Shown: in pieces, positions 16,274 through 26,283 of the stretch
How positions within the stretch are numbered: position 1 is the stretch's first letter
Layout: every line of letters begins with the position of its first letter
DNA from: Pseudomonas lurida
GTDB taxonomy: Bacteria; Pseudomonadota; Gammaproteobacteria; Pseudomonadales; Pseudomonadaceae
DNA length: 64,000 nucleotides
Reading direction: 5' to 3'
NCBI RefSeq assembly: GCF_013522705.1
Contig: NZ_JAAMRE010000007.1
Coordinates: forward strand, 124,001-188,000
Notes under the pieces: generated by a model
Told to the model about the DNA's origin: nothing
What the model saw: only the letters and a program-made list of their open reading frames with translations
The model's database searches: none
Made by a program: the position numbers and the translations under genes

Positions 16274-17647
16274 CTACCGCACCACGCGGTAGCACGGCAC
16301 ATACGCCGCGCCGCCCGGCAATTTCATGCGGTGCTGCGCGACGAACGCCTTCAACAGTTCATCCAGCGGTTTCATGATCGCTGGATCGCCATGGATCTCA
16401 TATGGGCCATTTTCTTCGATCAGGCGGATGCCCTTGTCCTTCACGTTACCCGCCACGATCCCCGAGAACGCCCGGCGCAGGTTGGCCGCCAGTTCGTGGG
16501 GCGGCAGGGTGTGGCTCAGTTGCAGGCTGGCCATGTTCTCGTGCGTCGGATCGAACGGGCGCTGGAAGCCTTCGTCGATCTTGAGCAACCAGTTGAAGTG
16601 GAAGGCGTCGTTGCGCTCGCGGCGGAACTGCTTCACCGCCTTGAGGCCGGCGGTCATCTGGCGGGCCACTTCGGCCGGGTCGTCGATGATGATCTGATAA
16701 TGCGCCTGCGCCGCTTCGCCCAAAGTGGCGCCGACAAAGGCGTGCAGTTGCTGCAGGTACGGTGCGGCCTGCTGCGGTCCGGTGAGGATCACCGGGAACG
16801 GCACGTCGCGGTTATCCGGGTGCATCAGGATGCCCAGCAGGTACAGGAACTCTTCGGCCGTGCCGGCGCCGCCGGGGAAGATGATGATGCCGTGGCCCAC
16901 GCGCACAAAGGCTTCCAGGCGTTTTTCGATGTCTGGCAGGATCACCAGCTCGTTGACAATCGGGTTCGGCGCTTCGGCGGCGATGATGCCCGGCTCGGTC
17001 AGGCCCAGGTAGCGCCCGCCGGTGATACGTTGCTTGGCGTGGGAAATGGTCGCGCCTTTCATCGGACCTTTCATCACCCCCGGGCCGCAGCCGGTGCATA
17101 CATCCAGACTGCGCAGGCCCAGTTCATGCCCGACTTTCTTGGTGTATTTGTATTCTTCGGTATTGATCGAGTGTCCGCCCCAGCACACCACGATCTTCGG
17201 TTCCACACCAGGGCGCAGCGTGCGCGCGTTGCGCAGCAGGTGGAACACGTAGTCGGTGATGCCCTGGGAGTTGCTCAGGTCGATGCGCTGGCTGTCCAGC
17301 TCGTTCTCGGTGTAGACGATGTCGCGCAGGGCGCTGAACAGCATTTCGCGGGTGCTGGCGATCATCTCGCCATCGACGAAGGCGTCGGCCGGCGCGTTGA
17401 GCAATTCCAGGCGCACACCGCGGTCCTGTTGGTGGATGCGCACTTCAAAGTCTTTGTAGGCGTCGAGGATGGTCTTGGCGTTGTCGATGTGCGCTCCGGT
17501 GTTGAGGATCGCCAGGGCGCATTGGCGGAACAGGGTATAGATGCTGCCGGTGCCGGCTTCGCTCAGTTGCTGCACTTCGCGTTGGGAGAGGGTTTCGAGG
17601 CTGCCCTTGGGGCTGACGGAGGCGTTGATGACTTGACGTTGGGGCAT
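16274..17647 (-). CDS. ppnN: Pyrimidine/purine nucleotide 5'-monophosphate nucleosidase
   Basis: This 457-residue cytoplasmic enzyme of the LOG/lysine-decarboxylase-like fold matches E. coli PpnN (YgdH) in length and order. It has an N-terminal ~130-residue regulatory domain, the central Rossmann-like domain starting 'EPKIVVCWGGHSI', the nucleotide-binding motif IIFPGGAGTAEEFLY and a C-terminal domain ending YVPCYRVVR. PpnN hydrolyses nucleoside monophosphates to base and ribose-5-phosphate, and in E. coli it is stimulated by (p)ppGpp. It stands alone, leftward; the next leftward gene (17796) ends 149 bases upstream of its start. Confidence 0.93.
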   Translation of the reverse strand: MPQRQVINASVSPKGSLETLSQREVQQLSEAGTGSIYTLFRQCALAILNTGAHIDNAKTILDAYKDFEVRIHQQDRGVRLELLNAPADAFVDGEMIASTREMLFSALRDIVYTENELDSQRIDLSNSQGITDYVFHLLRNARTLRPGVEPKIVVCWGGHSINTEEYKYTKKVGHELGLRSLDVCTGCGPGVMKGPMKGATISHAKQRITGGRYLGLTEPGIIAAEAPNPIVNELVILPDIEKRLEAFVRVGHGIIIFPGGAGTAEEFLYLLGILMHPDNRDVPFPVILTGPQQAAPYLQQLHAFVGATLGEAAQAHYQIIIDDPAEVARQMTAGLKAVKQFRRERNDAFHFNWLLKIDEGFQRPFDPTHENMASLQLSHTLPPHELAANLRRAFSGIVAGNVKDKGIRLIEENGPYEIHGDPAIMKPLDELLKAFVAQHRMKLPGGAAYVPCYRVVR

Positions 17648-17795
17648 TCTGATTCCTTGAAAGCACAGCCACCGCAGCCGCTGAGGCGCGATGGCTTGGG
17701 AAAGGTGGGCGCCGATGAGGGGCGCACGAGACGGTTTTTTAACTCAGGCACACGGCCCAGCGCAAACACCGCTCAACACCATCATGCCGCAGAAC

Positions 17796-18620
17796 TCACT
17801 CGATCAGCTTCCAGTTTTTGTAGAAAACCCGACGCAGGGTAAAGACCAGCGCGGCAAACCCGGCGATCACGGCATTGAGCACCGATGGCACTGGGGTCGG
17901 CCGCACGATATCGATGAACAGGCAGTAGCGCTTGGCATCGTTCTTATTGAAAGACGCGTGCATCAGCGTGTCATCGAAGATAAACAACGGGTCGTCATGC
18001 CAGTAGTGTTTGTGCTCGCCCACCTGGATATACACGCCGTCGTGATGGGGCGCCGGCGCCATGTTGTAAAGCACGCGGAACATCATGCGCAGTGGGCCGA
18101 AGTGAAAGGACGTGGAGCGGTTTTCGTTGAACACCGACACCCCGATGGTTTTTACGAACGGCAGTTTTTTGCGCAGGGCCGGGATGTCCAGGTGGGTCTC
18201 GATCGGCCGCCCGTACCATTGGAAAAACAACATGCCTCGCTTTTTTTCGGCCATGCGTTCGTCGAGGTAACCGATGATTTCGTCCTTGTGGGCCATGGCC
18301 TCATCAATGACCCGTTGCAGCTCTTCACGCCAGGCGGGTGGCAGGTCACGCATCGTATAGATGTGGCGATTGCGCGAGCTCAGCAGGTCGAACAGGGTAT
18401 TGAACGGCGCCAACAGCCAGGTGTTGCGGCCGCTGCCGATAAAGTACTTTTTGATGGTGGACGCATCGTACAGGCCGTTGCGCAAAAAATCGTAAAGGCC
18501 GCACAGCAGCACCAGGCACAGAAACACCAGCGTGGTCTCGGGGAATACATCGATAAACAGCAGGCCCGCGAGCACCCAGGCCAGCGAGATGGCTTTTTTA
18601 CGCACAGCAGGCTTGTTCAT
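17796..18620 (-). CDS. AspH-like aspartyl/asparaginyl beta-hydroxylase family protein
   Basis: This 274-residue Fe(II)/2-oxoglutarate oxygenase has two hydrophobic N-terminal segments (about residues 10-45), so it is probably anchored to the inner membrane. The cupin core shows 'STSFHFGPLRM' and 'IFDDTLMHASFNKNDAKRYCLFIDIVRP'. The first metal His is followed by Phe-Gly, so the usual H-x-D carboxylate is missing, as in animal AspH (H-x-G), whereas lipid A hydroxylase LpxO keeps H-R-D. It may modify a lipid A acyl chain, as LpxO does, or a protein. The substrate is unknown. A C-terminal hydrophobic stretch (VLNAVIAGFAALVFTL) could be a third membrane segment. Confidence 0.82.
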   Translation of the reverse strand: MNKPAVRKKAISLAWVLAGLLFIDVFPETTLVFLCLVLLCGLYDFLRNGLYDASTIKKYFIGSGRNTWLLAPFNTLFDLLSSRNRHIYTMRDLPPAWREELQRVIDEAMAHKDEIIGYLDERMAEKKRGMLFFQWYGRPIETHLDIPALRKKLPFVKTIGVSVFNENRSTSFHFGPLRMMFRVLYNMAPAPHHDGVYIQVGEHKHYWHDDPLFIFDDTLMHASFNKNDAKRYCLFIDIVRPTPVPSVLNAVIAGFAALVFTLRRVFYKNWKLIE

Positions 18621-18928
18621 GAACTCAGCTCCACAAGGACGCCATTCGACAGGTCCGGACCGGTGGCTGCGAGTGGTGGGTTTGAAACATGTTGAAACAA
18701 CTACGTCATAATAAGGCGTTTGACCCCGTGTCGGCAGTTTAAATAGTGCGAAAAAGTGTGCAGGCCACTCACAGTTTTTAACGGTTGCCGGGGTGTGTGC
18801 ACCGAATTTTGTAAACGCGAGATTTACGACTATCGTGACGCTTCGGTTTTTCGGACGTCATAGACCGGTACGATTGAAGCTGAATGGCCACCACTGGCCC
18901 TCGGCACCTTGGAAGAGGCAGAAACTTT
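18621..18928. promoter_or_regulatory. Divergent promoter region of hydroxylase and fabV
   Basis: This 308-base gap has no gene. GTAAA (18811-18815) and TTTAC (18823-18827) form a short inverted repeat within a TTTTGTAAACGCG context about 105 bases before fabV, a possible repressor site. GGAAGAGG at 18911-18918 is the ribosome site of fabV. Confidence 0.4.
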
Positions 18929-20125
18929 ATGATCATCAAACCGCGGGTTCGTGGCTTTATCTGTGTGACCGCTCACCCTGTTGGCTGTGAAGCGAACGTC
19001 AAGGAACAGATCGATTACGTGACCCAGCATGGCGCCATCGAAGGCGGCCCGAAGAAGGTGCTGGTACTCGGCGCTTCCACCGGTTACGGCCTGGCCGCGC
19101 GCATCAGCGCTGCGTTTGGCTGCGGCGCCGACACCCTGGGCGTGTTTTTTGAGAAAGAAGGCGAAGAAGGCAAGCTGAGTTCCGCCGGCTGGTACAACAG
19201 CGCTGCGTTCGAGAAGTTTGCGGTCGAAAAAGGCTTGTATGCCAAGAGCATCAACGGCGACGCGTTCTCCGACGAGATCAAGCGCCTGACCATCGAAACC
19301 ATCAAAAAAGACCTGGGCAAGATCGACCTGGTGGTCTACAGCCTGGCCGCGCCACGCCGTACCGACCCCAAGACCGGTGAGGTCTACAACTCCACGCTCA
19401 AGCCGATCGGCAAGGCCGTGACCCTGCGCGGTATCAACACCGACAAAGGGGTTGTGGTCGACACCACCTTAGAGCCGGCGACCCAAGAAGAAATCGCCGG
19501 CACCGTGAAAGTCATGGGTGGCGAAGACTGGCAACTGTGGATCGACGCGCTGCGTGACGCCGACGTACTGGCCGAAGGCGCCAAGACCACCGCCTTTACC
19601 TACCTTGGCGAAAAGCTGACCCAGGACATCTACTGGAACGGCTCGATCGGTGAAGCCAAGAAAGACCTGGACAAGAAAGTCCTGACCCTGCGCGACAACC
19701 TCGCCGCACTGAAGGGCGACGCCCGTGTGTCGGTGCTCAAGGCCGTGGTCACCCAGGCCAGCTCGGCGATCCCGATCATGCCGCTGTACCTGTCGCTGCT
19801 GTTCAAAGTGATGAAAGAGCAGGGCACTCACGAAGGGTGCATCGAGCAGGTCTACGGTTTGTTCAAGGACAGCCTGTACGGCAAAGAGCCGAAGCTCGAC
19901 ACCGACGGCCGCCTGCGCGCCGACCTGGCCGAGCTGGAGCCGAAGGTTCAGGACGCCGTGGCGGCCCTGTGGAACCAGGTCACCGACGAGAACGTCAACG
20001 AGATCAGCGATTTTGCCGGTTACAAAGCGGAATTCCTGCGCTTGTTCGGCTTTGAAGTCGATGGCGTGGATTACGAGGCTGACGTAAATCCGACGGTGAA
20101 GATCAACGGTCTGATCCAAGCATAA
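18929..20125 (+). CDS. fabV: Enoyl-ACP reductase FabV
   Basis: This 398-residue NADH-dependent enoyl-ACP/trans-2-enoyl-CoA reductase does the last step of each fatty-acid elongation cycle. It begins [20 protein letters not shown]. The nucleotide-binding loop is [16 protein letters not shown]. The active-site tyrosine Y235 in [13 protein letters not shown] is followed eight residues later by K244, the Y-x8-K pattern that defines FabV. In Pseudomonas, FabV confers natural insensitivity to triclosan. The start at 18929 removes 15 unrelated residues that are in frame upstream. It is monocistronic and a REP doublet follows. Confidence 0.96.
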   Translation: MIIKPRVRGFICVTAHPVGCEANVKEQIDYVTQHGAIEGGPKKVLVLGASTGYGLAARISAAFGCGADTLGVFFEKEGEEGKLSSAGWYNSAAFEKFAVEKGLYAKSINGDAFSDEIKRLTIETIKKDLGKIDLVVYSLAAPRRTDPKTGEVYNSTLKPIGKAVTLRGINTDKGVVVDTTLEPATQEEIAGTVKVMGGEDWQLWIDALRDADVLAEGAKTTAFTYLGEKLTQDIYWNGSIGEAKKDLDKKVLTLRDNLAALKGDARVSVLKAVVTQASSAIPIMPLYLSLLFKVMKEQGTHEGCIEQVYGLFKDSLYGKEPKLDTDGRLRADLAELEPKVQDAVAALWNQVTDENVNEISDFAGYKAEFLRLFGFEVDGVDYEADVNPTVKINGLIQA

Positions 20126-20140
20126 AGCGCGGTTAAAAAT

Positions 20141-20224
20141 GTAGGAGGGGCTTGCCCCCGATGGCGTCGCGTCAGACCGCTCAGCTGTAGCTGAGCTATC
20201 GCCGTCGGGGGCAAGTCCCTCACA
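20141..20224. repeat. REPIN (inverted REP doublet)
   Basis: GGAGGGGCTTGCCCCCGATGG at 20144-20164 and its inverted partner CGTCGGGGGCAAGTCCCTC at 20203-20221 frame a short spacer that itself contains CAGCTGTAGCTGAG. This is the common P. fluorescens REP family arranged as a hairpin-forming doublet. Confidence 0.85.
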
Positions 20225-20332
20225 CTTTGATTTGCGTGCGTTTCAGAGGTTTCTTGCGCTTCAGCGCGCCTTTCCCTCTCTTCAAATCTGCCAGACTCCT
20301 CCCGCTATCAAGCCAAGCCAACGGAGGATCTG

Positions 20333-20679
20333 ATGACGATTCGTGCAGTAGTTTTTGATTTCGGCGGTGTTCTCTTCGGTTGGAGCCCGCATCACCTCTA
20401 CCCCAAACTGATTGCCGACGATCAAGAACGGCAGTGATTCCTGGATAACATCTGCACCCAGGCCTGGAATACCGAACAAGATGCGGGGCGGCCGCTGGCC
20501 GAAGCCACGCAAATCCTGATCGATCAACACCCCCACCCTAGAGACTTGATCACGGCCTATTACGAGATGACGTGGCCGACAAAGCCGATGCCGCCAGCGC
20601 TCTGGGTTGGCAGGGCATTCATCATGTATCGGCCGAGCAGACATCGGCACGATTGCGTGAATTGGGCGTGAGCTTCTAG
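20333..20679 (+). pseudogene. Decayed HAD-family phosphatase
   Basis: The start reads MTIRAVVFDFGGVLFGWSP, the HAD motif I (DFGGV), then hits a TGA after 35 codons at 20436-20438. The same frame continues with recognisable sequence (FLDNICTQAWNTEQDAGRP) to about 20565. The C-terminal end (ADKADAASALGWQGIHHVSA to a TAG at 20677) is in a different frame. Motifs II and III are missing, so about half of a ~200-residue gene has been deleted. The remnant ends in the CTAG that also carries the stop of the converging LysR gene. Confidence 0.88.
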
Positions 20680-21581
20680 CGCGCCCATTTCTCCATCACA
20701 AAATCGACAAACGCTCGCAACTTGGGCAGGCGATAACGATCCTGGCCGTACAGCACATGCATGGGTCGGCTGGGCAATTGATAGTCGGTCAGCAACGCCA
20801 CAAGTTTGCCGCTGTGCAGATCGGGCTGGACCAGCGCATCGGGCAGCATCACGATGCCCATGCCTTGCACCGCCGCTTGGCGCAGGGCTTGTGAGCTATT
20901 GATGGTCAACGATCCCGACACCGGGATTTCCACTTCGCCGTCCGCTCCCGTCATACGCCAGAGCTTGTCGGCGTTGCGCCAGTCGTCGGTGGACGGATAA
21001 GCGAAGGCCAGGCAGTCGTGTTGTTGCAGGTCTTCGGGCCTGGTCGGCGTGCCGCGTCGCGCCAGGTAGCTCGGCGAAGCGCAGAGGGTGATGGTGTAGT
21101 CCTGCATGGGCCGGGCGATCAGGCTCGACGGTTCCAACTCGCCCAAGCGGATCGCCACGTCGAAGCCACTGTCGACCAGGTCCATGCGCTGGTTGCTGAG
21201 CACCACATAGAGCTTGATCTGCGGATAACGTTGGGAGAATTCGCTCAACGCCGGCGCCAGGCGCTCGGTGCCGAAGGCGGGTGGGGCGGTGATGCGCAAG
21301 GTGCCTCTAGGCACGTCACTGTGGGCTTGTTCGGCCAGTTGTTCGGAGTCCGCCACTAGCCCCAACACCTCCAGACAGCGTTGGTAATACTGGCCGCCGA
21401 ACTCCGTGAGACTCTGCTTGCGCGTGGTGCGCTTGAGCAGACTGACTCCCAGGCGCTGTTCCAGGGCGCGCAGGTGGTTACCGACCATCGTGGTCGACAG
21501 GCCGCAGGCGTGGGCCGCCGCCGTCATGCTGCCGGTCTCCACCACTTTTACGTACACCGACATTGCCTGGAACAGATCCAT
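20676..21581 (-). CDS. LysR-type regulator facing the argD-like gene
   Basis: This 301-residue regulator begins MDLFQAMSVYVKVVETGSMT. The winged helix (residues about 1-60) is followed by an effector domain with 'RGTLRITAPPAFGTERLAPAL', 'FDVAIRLGELEPSSLIARPM' and 'GMGIVMLPDALV', all typical of the large LysR branch that often controls neighbouring enzymes or exporters. An ATG eight codons upstream (21605) is possible but less usual for the family. It diverges from the aminotransferase gene at 21684, so it probably regulates that gene. Confidence 0.88.
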   Translation of the reverse strand: MDLFQAMSVYVKVVETGSMTAAAHACGLSTTMVGNHLRALEQRLGVSLLKRTTRKQSLTEFGGQYYQRCLEVLGLVADSEQLAEQAHSDVPRGTLRITAPPAFGTERLAPALSEFSQRYPQIKLYVVLSNQRMDLVDSGFDVAIRLGELEPSSLIARPMQDYTITLCASPSYLARRGTPTRPEDLQQHDCLAFAYPSTDDWRNADKLWRMTGADGEVEIPVSGSLTINSSQALRQAAVQGMGIVMLPDALVQPDLHSGKLVALLTDYQLPSRPMHVLYGQDRYRLPKLRAFVDFVMEKWAR

Positions 21582-21683
21582 TATCAAGCCCTGGTTTAAA
21601 GTCATTGCAGAAATGTGCAGTTTATCCAGCTCAGGTGGCTAACGATACTGAGACCATCAACCTGATGACTTGGAGCCCGCACC

Positions 21684-22862
21684 ATGACCGCCGCCTGCCT
21701 GATGACCACCTACCAACCCTTGGCCCTGAGCTTCGCCCGTGGCCTGGGCACGCGTCTGTGGGACCAGCAGGGTCGCGAGTACCTCGATGCGGTGGCGGGT
21801 GTGGCGGTGACCAATGTCGGGCATTCCCACCCGCGCCTGGTGGCGGCCATCAGCGAGCAGGCCGGTCTGTTGCTGCACACCTCCAACCTCTACAGCATTG
21901 ACTGGCAACAACGTCTGGCCCGGCGCCTGGCGCAGCTGTCCGGCCTGGATTGCGGATTTTTCAACAACTCCGGCGCCGAGGCCAACGAAACCGCCCTCAA
22001 GCTGGCGCGCTTGCATGGCTGGAAAAAGGGCATCGAAGAACCGTTGATTGTGGTGATGGAGAACGCCTTTCACGGGCGCACCCTGGGCACCATGGCGGCC
22101 AGCGACGGACCGTCGGTGCGCCTCGGATTTCAGCGCTTACCGGGGAATTTTCTCAAGGTCCGGTTCGGTGACCTGGCCGCCATCGAAGCGATCACCCGCA
22201 CCCATGGCGCGCAGATTGCGGCCGTGTTGCTGGAGCCGATCCAGGGTGAAAGTGGCGTATTGCCGGCGCCGCCCGGCTATCTGCGTGGCTTGCGCGATCA
22301 CTGCACAGCCCACGGCTGGCTGATGATGCTCGATGAAATCCAGACCGGCATCGGTCGCACCGGTGCGTGGTTCGCGTTCCAGCATGAAGGCATCGTGCCG
22401 GACGTCATGACCCTGGCCAAAGGCCTCGGCAACGGCGTGCCGATCGGCGCCTGTCTGGCACGGGCCGGTGTGGCGCGCCTGTTCACGCCGGGCAGTCATG
22501 GCAGCACGTTTGGTGGCAACCCGCTGGCTTGCCGGGTTGGCTGCACGGTGCTGGACATCATCGAAGAGCAGGGCTTGCTGCACAACGCCGCGCAACAGGG
22601 CGAACGCTTGCTGGCGCGGCTGCGCGTGGAACTGGCGGAACACCCCCAGGTGCTGGCGATTCGCGGGCAGGGCTTGATGATCGGCATCGAACTGGTCAGC
22701 CCGTATCGCGACCTGGCCCAGCGCGCCGCCCAGGAGCATGCGCTGCTGATCAATGTGACGCGCGGCAAAATCATCCGCCTGCTGCCGCCGCTGACCCTGG
22801 ACGGCAAGGAAGTCGAGATGATCGTGCGGGCCATCAGCCGCTTATTGGATCAGGGCCATTGA
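21684..22862 (+). CDS. argD: Class III PLP aminotransferase, acetylornithine aminotransferase-like
   Basis: This 392-residue fold-type I PLP enzyme reads like ArgD, which moves an amino group between N-acetylornithine (or related omega-amines) and 2-oxoglutarate. Visible landmarks are [19 protein letters not shown], the cofactor-phosphate loop [31 protein letters not shown], the aspartate in [15 protein letters not shown], the Schiff-base lysine in [17 protein letters not shown] and [13 protein letters not shown] eight bases before the ATG at 21684 supports the start. Whether it serves arginine biosynthesis or a catabolic role under the divergent LysR regulator cannot be decided here. Its 3' end overlaps the converging punR by 29 bases. 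Confidence 0.85.
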   Translation: MTAACLMTTYQPLALSFARGLGTRLWDQQGREYLDAVAGVAVTNVGHSHPRLVAAISEQAGLLLHTSNLYSIDWQQRLARRLAQLSGLDCGFFNNSGAEANETALKLARLHGWKKGIEEPLIVVMENAFHGRTLGTMAASDGPSVRLGFQRLPGNFLKVRFGDLAAIEAITRTHGAQIAAVLLEPIQGESGVLPAPPGYLRGLRDHCTAHGWLMMLDEIQTGIGRTGAWFAFQHEGIVPDVMTLAKGLGNGVPIGACLARAGVARLFTPGSHGSTFGGNPLACRVGCTVLDIIEEQGLLHNAAQQGERLLARLRVELAEHPQVLAIRGQGLMIGIELVSPYRDLAQRAAQEHALLINVTRGKIIRLLPPLTLDGKEVEMIVRAISRLLDQGH

Positions 22863-23757
22863 GCCATTCTTGGTTGAGGGTTTCGGTGTCGCCCAGGTAT
22901 TCGAGTAACCACGCCATGGCCGGGGACAGCTTGTTCTGCGCCCAGGCCACGCAGGACGGGCTGGCGGGGAAGGGGCGGGTCAGGTGCAGCGCCACCAGCT
23001 CGCCGCGTTCGATCCAGGGCGCTACCTTATGTGCCGGCGCCATGCCGACGCACAACCCGTCGCGCAGGCAATCGATGGCTGACGCCCAGTTAGGCACCAC
23101 CAGGCGCCGTTGGTTGTCCAGGGTCCAGGTGTCGCGCTTAGGCAGGTTACGCGAGGTGTCGGTCATGCACAGCGAGGCGAAGGGGCGCAATTGGTCGTCG
23201 CTGAGCAGGCCTTCAACGCTCGCCAGCGGATGCCGCGCGCTGACCACGCACAGCCAGTTCAACAACCCCATATCGCGAAAGGTAAAGTGGCTGGCCACCG
23301 GCACCGCGCTGGTGGCGCCGATCACAATGTCGGTGCGCTCGTCGGCCAGGGCATCCCACACACCGTTGTACACCTCGTACTCCAGCAGTAATTCCACCTC
23401 GGGGAACCGTCGATAGAAATCCAGCACCAATTGCCGGCAGCGCTGGGGTTTGACGATGGAGTCCACCGCCACCTTCAACTGGCCGCTCCAGCCATTGGCC
23501 ACTTGCTGGCACAAGCGTCGCGTGCCGAGCATTTTCTTCATCACGCCCCGGGCTTCGTCGATAAACAGGCGGCCGGCGGGGGTCAGTTCCACGTCACGGT
23601 GACGCCGCACGAACAGCGGCACCGCCAACCATTCTTCCAGCTGACGCACCGTATAGCTGATGGCCGACGGCACACGGTGCAATTCCTGTGCGGCGGCGCT
23701 GAAGCTGCCGTGGCGCGCCACGGCGTCTACCACATCCAGGGAATATTCGGACCACAT
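22834..23757 (-). CDS. punR: LysR-type regulator PunR
   Basis: The 307-residue protein starts [20 protein letters not shown] and continues [29 protein letters not shown], a close match to my recollection of E. coli YdhB (PunR), which activates the purine nucleoside transporter gene punC. The winged helix occupies residues 1-60 and the ligand domain (from '[16 protein letters not shown]') the rest. It diverges from the transporter gene at 23880 over about 120 bases, exactly the E. coli ydhB/ydhC arrangement. An in-frame ATG five codons earlier is less likely as start. Confidence 0.86.
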   Translation of the reverse strand: MWSEYSLDVVDAVARHGSFSAAAQELHRVPSAISYTVRQLEEWLAVPLFVRRHRDVELTPAGRLFIDEARGVMKKMLGTRRLCQQVANGWSGQLKVAVDSIVKPQRCRQLVLDFYRRFPEVELLLEYEVYNGVWDALADERTDIVIGATSAVPVASHFTFRDMGLLNWLCVVSARHPLASVEGLLSDDQLRPFASLCMTDTSRNLPKRDTWTLDNQRRLVVPNWASAIDCLRDGLCVGMAPAHKVAPWIERGELVALHLTRPFPASPSCVAWAQNKLSPAMAWLLEYLGDTETLNQEWLNGPDPISG

Positions 23758-23879
23758 GATCGGTGCCTTCAAAATTATTGATAGCTCAGGCCAATTATTA
23801 TCGCTTCACATGAAAACTGTCAGCTTCATAATGGGCGCCAGTCAGCAAATAGTTTGATGGCAAGGTCAAAAAGGCTTCA

Positions 23880-25064
23880 ATGAAAAATTCGTTTGGTTTT
23901 ACCTGGTATCTGGCGGGCCTGAGCATGCTCGGTTATCTCGCCATGGATATGTACTTGCCGGCGTTCGGCGCCATGGGCGAACACTTGCAGATCAGCGCGG
24001 GCGCGGTCGGCGCCAGCTTGAGCGTCTTCCTCGCCGGGTTTGCGCTGGGGCAGTTGGTGTGGGGGCCGTTGTCCGACCGCCTGGGGCGCAAGCCGATTCT
24101 GCTAGCGGGCCTGAGCCTGTTTGTGCTGGGCTGCGCCGGCATGTTTTGGGTCGACAGTGCTGCGCAACTGTTGGCGCTGCGCTTTATCCAGGCGATCGGC
24201 GTGTGTTCCGCCGCCGTGAGCTGGCAGGCGCTCGTGATTGATCGCTACCCGGCCGACAAGGCCCATCGCGTGTTCGCCAGCATCATGCCGTTGATGTCGC
24301 TGTCGCCGGCCCTGGCGCCACTGTTGGGCGCGCTGGTGTTGAATCACGTAGGCTGGCAGGCGATCTTCGGCGTGTTGCTGGCTGTGTCGCTGGCGCTGCT
24401 GTTACCCACCTTATTCCTGCGCAGTGCGCCGAAACGACTGACACAGGCACCGGCGCGCCTGGGGTATGGGCAGTTGCTCAAGTCGCGGGTATTCAGCGGC
24501 AACGTAATGATTTTTGCCGCGTGCTCGGCCAGTTTTTTTGCCTGGCTTACAGCGTCCCCGTTCATTCTCGGCGGTATGGGTTACAGCCCCAATGATATTG
24601 GCTTGAGCTATGTGGTGCCGACCCTGGCATTCCTGATAGGTGGTTACAGTTGCCGCAGCGCCTTGCAGCATCTGCAGGGTAAAACCTTGCTGCCGTGGCT
24701 GCTGCTTGCCTACTGCGTGAGCATGGGGGCGCTGTACCTGGTCGCCACGTTGACCGTGCCGACGCTCACTACCCTGTTGATTCCGTTCTGCCTGATGGCG
24801 CTGTGCAACGGTGCCAGTTACCCCATCGTGGTGGCGAACGCGCTGATGCCCTTCGCGGAAAATTCCGGCAAGGCTGCGGCGCTGCAAAACACCCTGCAGT
24901 TGGGGTTGTGTTTTGTGAGCAGCCTGCTGGTGTCATCGATGCTCGAACATCCGCTAATGATCACCGTGATCGTGATGCTGGCAACCGCGCCGCTGGCAGT
25001 GTTGGGATATTGGCTGGCCCGGCCGAAGACCAATCGTGCCGAGCTGATGACAGAGCTGAACTGA
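23880..25064 (+). CDS. punC: MFS purine nucleoside transporter PunC (YdhC)
   Basis: This 394-residue, 12-helix MFS protein of the Bcr/CflA branch opens [20 protein letters not shown], has the helix 2-3 loop motif [16 protein letters not shown], and '[23 protein letters not shown]' in helix 4. Together with the divergent PunR-like regulator it matches E. coli PunC, reported to import purine nucleosides such as adenosine and inosine. The Bcr/CflA homology leaves drug export as the alternative. The next genes (outer-membrane nucleoside-type channel and nucleobase permease) strengthen the nucleoside reading. Confidence 0.85.
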   Translation: MKNSFGFTWYLAGLSMLGYLAMDMYLPAFGAMGEHLQISAGAVGASLSVFLAGFALGQLVWGPLSDRLGRKPILLAGLSLFVLGCAGMFWVDSAAQLLALRFIQAIGVCSAAVSWQALVIDRYPADKAHRVFASIMPLMSLSPALAPLLGALVLNHVGWQAIFGVLLAVSLALLLPTLFLRSAPKRLTQAPARLGYGQLLKSRVFSGNVMIFAACSASFFAWLTASPFILGGMGYSPNDIGLSYVVPTLAFLIGGYSCRSALQHLQGKTLLPWLLLAYCVSMGALYLVATLTVPTLTTLLIPFCLMALCNGASYPIVVANALMPFAENSGKAAALQNTLQLGLCFVSSLLVSSMLEHPLMITVIVMLATAPLAVLGYWLARPKTNRAELMTELN

Positions 25065-25137
25065 AAGAACACCTGCGTAGCGGCTGCCCCAAAGTCTGCA
25101 AACTGTTTAAGCCTGGCACACCGCAGTGTCTGGAGAC

Positions 25138-25246
25138 AGGGCCGCTTCGCGCCCCAGCGCGGGGCAAGCCCGCTCACCACAACTGCGGGGGTGCTGCTTC
25201 CCTGTGGTAAGCAGGCTTGTCCTGCGCTGGGCTGCGCAGCGGCCCT
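25138..25246. repeat. REPIN of a second family
   Basis: AGGGCCGCTTCGCGCCCCAG at 25138-25157 and the inverted arm ending CTGCGCAGCGGCCCT at 25246 bracket 109 bases, with inner arms GGGGCAAGCCCGCTCACCACA and TGTGGTAAGCAGGCTTGTCC. Unlike the GTGGGAGGGG family, the core here is GCTGGGCTGCGCAGCGGCC. It lies between the convergent punC and the Tsx-like gene. Confidence 0.82.
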
Positions 25247-25291
25247 AATGGCTGCGAATGCGGTGTGTCCGACTCACAGCAGCACCCGTGA

Positions 25292-26125
25292 TTAAAAGGT
25301 GATTTCCATATTCACGGTCGGCGTGGAGGTGCGGCTGCCGCGGCCGCCGTCGACGCCGAATTTGTTATGCCAGTACTCGTAACCCACGCCCAGGTACAGG
25401 TTCGGTTTGACGCTCTTGCCCGGTCGCACGGCCACCATCAACGCGGTGCGCATCAGCGCTTCGGCAGCGGTGTCGCGGCCGTGGTAGTCCTCGCCTTTAG
25501 CCCCGACGTAATTGATGAACCCTTGGAATTTCGCCCCGTGGTTGGCGATCTCGAACGGGCGCATCCACGTCAGGTTAAGCATGTAGGTGTCGTCGAAGGT
25601 GTGGTCGGATTCCTGGGCGCCGGGAATGCCAGTGTGGTTGCGCTCCTTGTAATACAGCAGGCTCAGGTCCAACACGCCGACAGTATTGAGTTTCACGGTC
25701 GGGCCGAGCACCAGCGCGCGTTTCTTCGCGGAGGCGAAGTTGTTATTTCGGTTGGCGTCGAAGCCCAGGGTCAAGGCGTAATCCTTGACCGCACCCGTCC
25801 CCGGCGGCCTGTCGAATACCCGCGAGGCATACAGCTGGTGCCGGTACACCGCGTACACCTCGCTGCCCCCGTGATCAGTGCCCTTGCGCGGGTCGCGGCT
25901 GTCGGACAGGAACACATCCAGGTTGAGAAAATTGCTGCCGTATCGGTAGCCACTGGCGTGGGTGAAGCTGTAGATGCGCTTGCTGAATTCATCGGGGTTG
26001 TTCGGGTTGGTGAACTGCTGGCCGTAGCGAAACCCTACGCTGTTGTTCATCCATTCCACCGCGACAGCCTCCCCGCCGCCCAGCAGAGTGAGTGCGACGG
26101 TAGCGCCCTGTAGTGCCTTTTTCAT
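25292..26125 (-). CDS. Tsx-like nucleoside-type outer membrane channel
   Basis: This 277-residue exported protein has a signal peptide (MKKALQGATVALTLLGGGEA, cleaved near AVA) and then alternating polar/hydrophobic beta strands ending in the C-terminal phenylalanine (VNMEITF) typical of outer-membrane barrels. 'WMNNSVGFRYGQQFTNPNNP', 'VYAVYRHQLYASRVF', 'DYALTLGFDAN' and 'NLYLGVGYEYWHNKFG' are in keeping with the Tsx/OmpK nucleoside-channel family. It diverges from a nucleobase permease gene, so the pair would move bases or nucleosides across the two membranes. The ATG at 26125 is chosen because it gives a compact signal peptide. Confidence 0.8.
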   Translation of the reverse strand: MKKALQGATVALTLLGGGEAVAVEWMNNSVGFRYGQQFTNPNNPDEFSKRIYSFTHASGYRYGSNFLNLDVFLSDSRDPRKGTDHGGSEVYAVYRHQLYASRVFDRPPGTGAVKDYALTLGFDANRNNNFASAKKRALVLGPTVKLNTVGVLDLSLLYYKERNHTGIPGAQESDHTFDDTYMLNLTWMRPFEIANHGAKFQGFINYVGAKGEDYHGRDTAAEALMRTALMVAVRPGKSVKPNLYLGVGYEYWHNKFGVDGGRGSRTSTPTVNMEITF

Positions 26126-26206
26126 TGTTTTAGTGTCCTTGGCGTTGCGGCTCATCACGGCCGAATGGTTTTTGTAACGCCGGCGGAGGGTATCTTGTCT
26201 GGTTGA

Positions 26207-26216
26207 TTGTATACAA
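26207..26216. promoter_or_regulatory. Palindromic operator between channel and permease genes
   Basis: TTGTATACAA is a perfect 10-base palindrome, of the kind bound by GntR/FadR-type regulators. It is centred in the 158-base divergent gap, and a related TTGCATACAG lies about 30 bases further on. It could control both facing genes. Confidence 0.5.
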
Positions 26217-26283
26217 CTCTATGGACATCCAGTCCAAATATTGCATACAGTGGCCGCACAACAAAAACAGAGAACCCCTCACC

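Noticed and set aside
16331..17842. 503-codon open frame antisense to ppnN
   Set aside because: PpnN is recognisable over its full length; the antisense frame has no start signal or domain.
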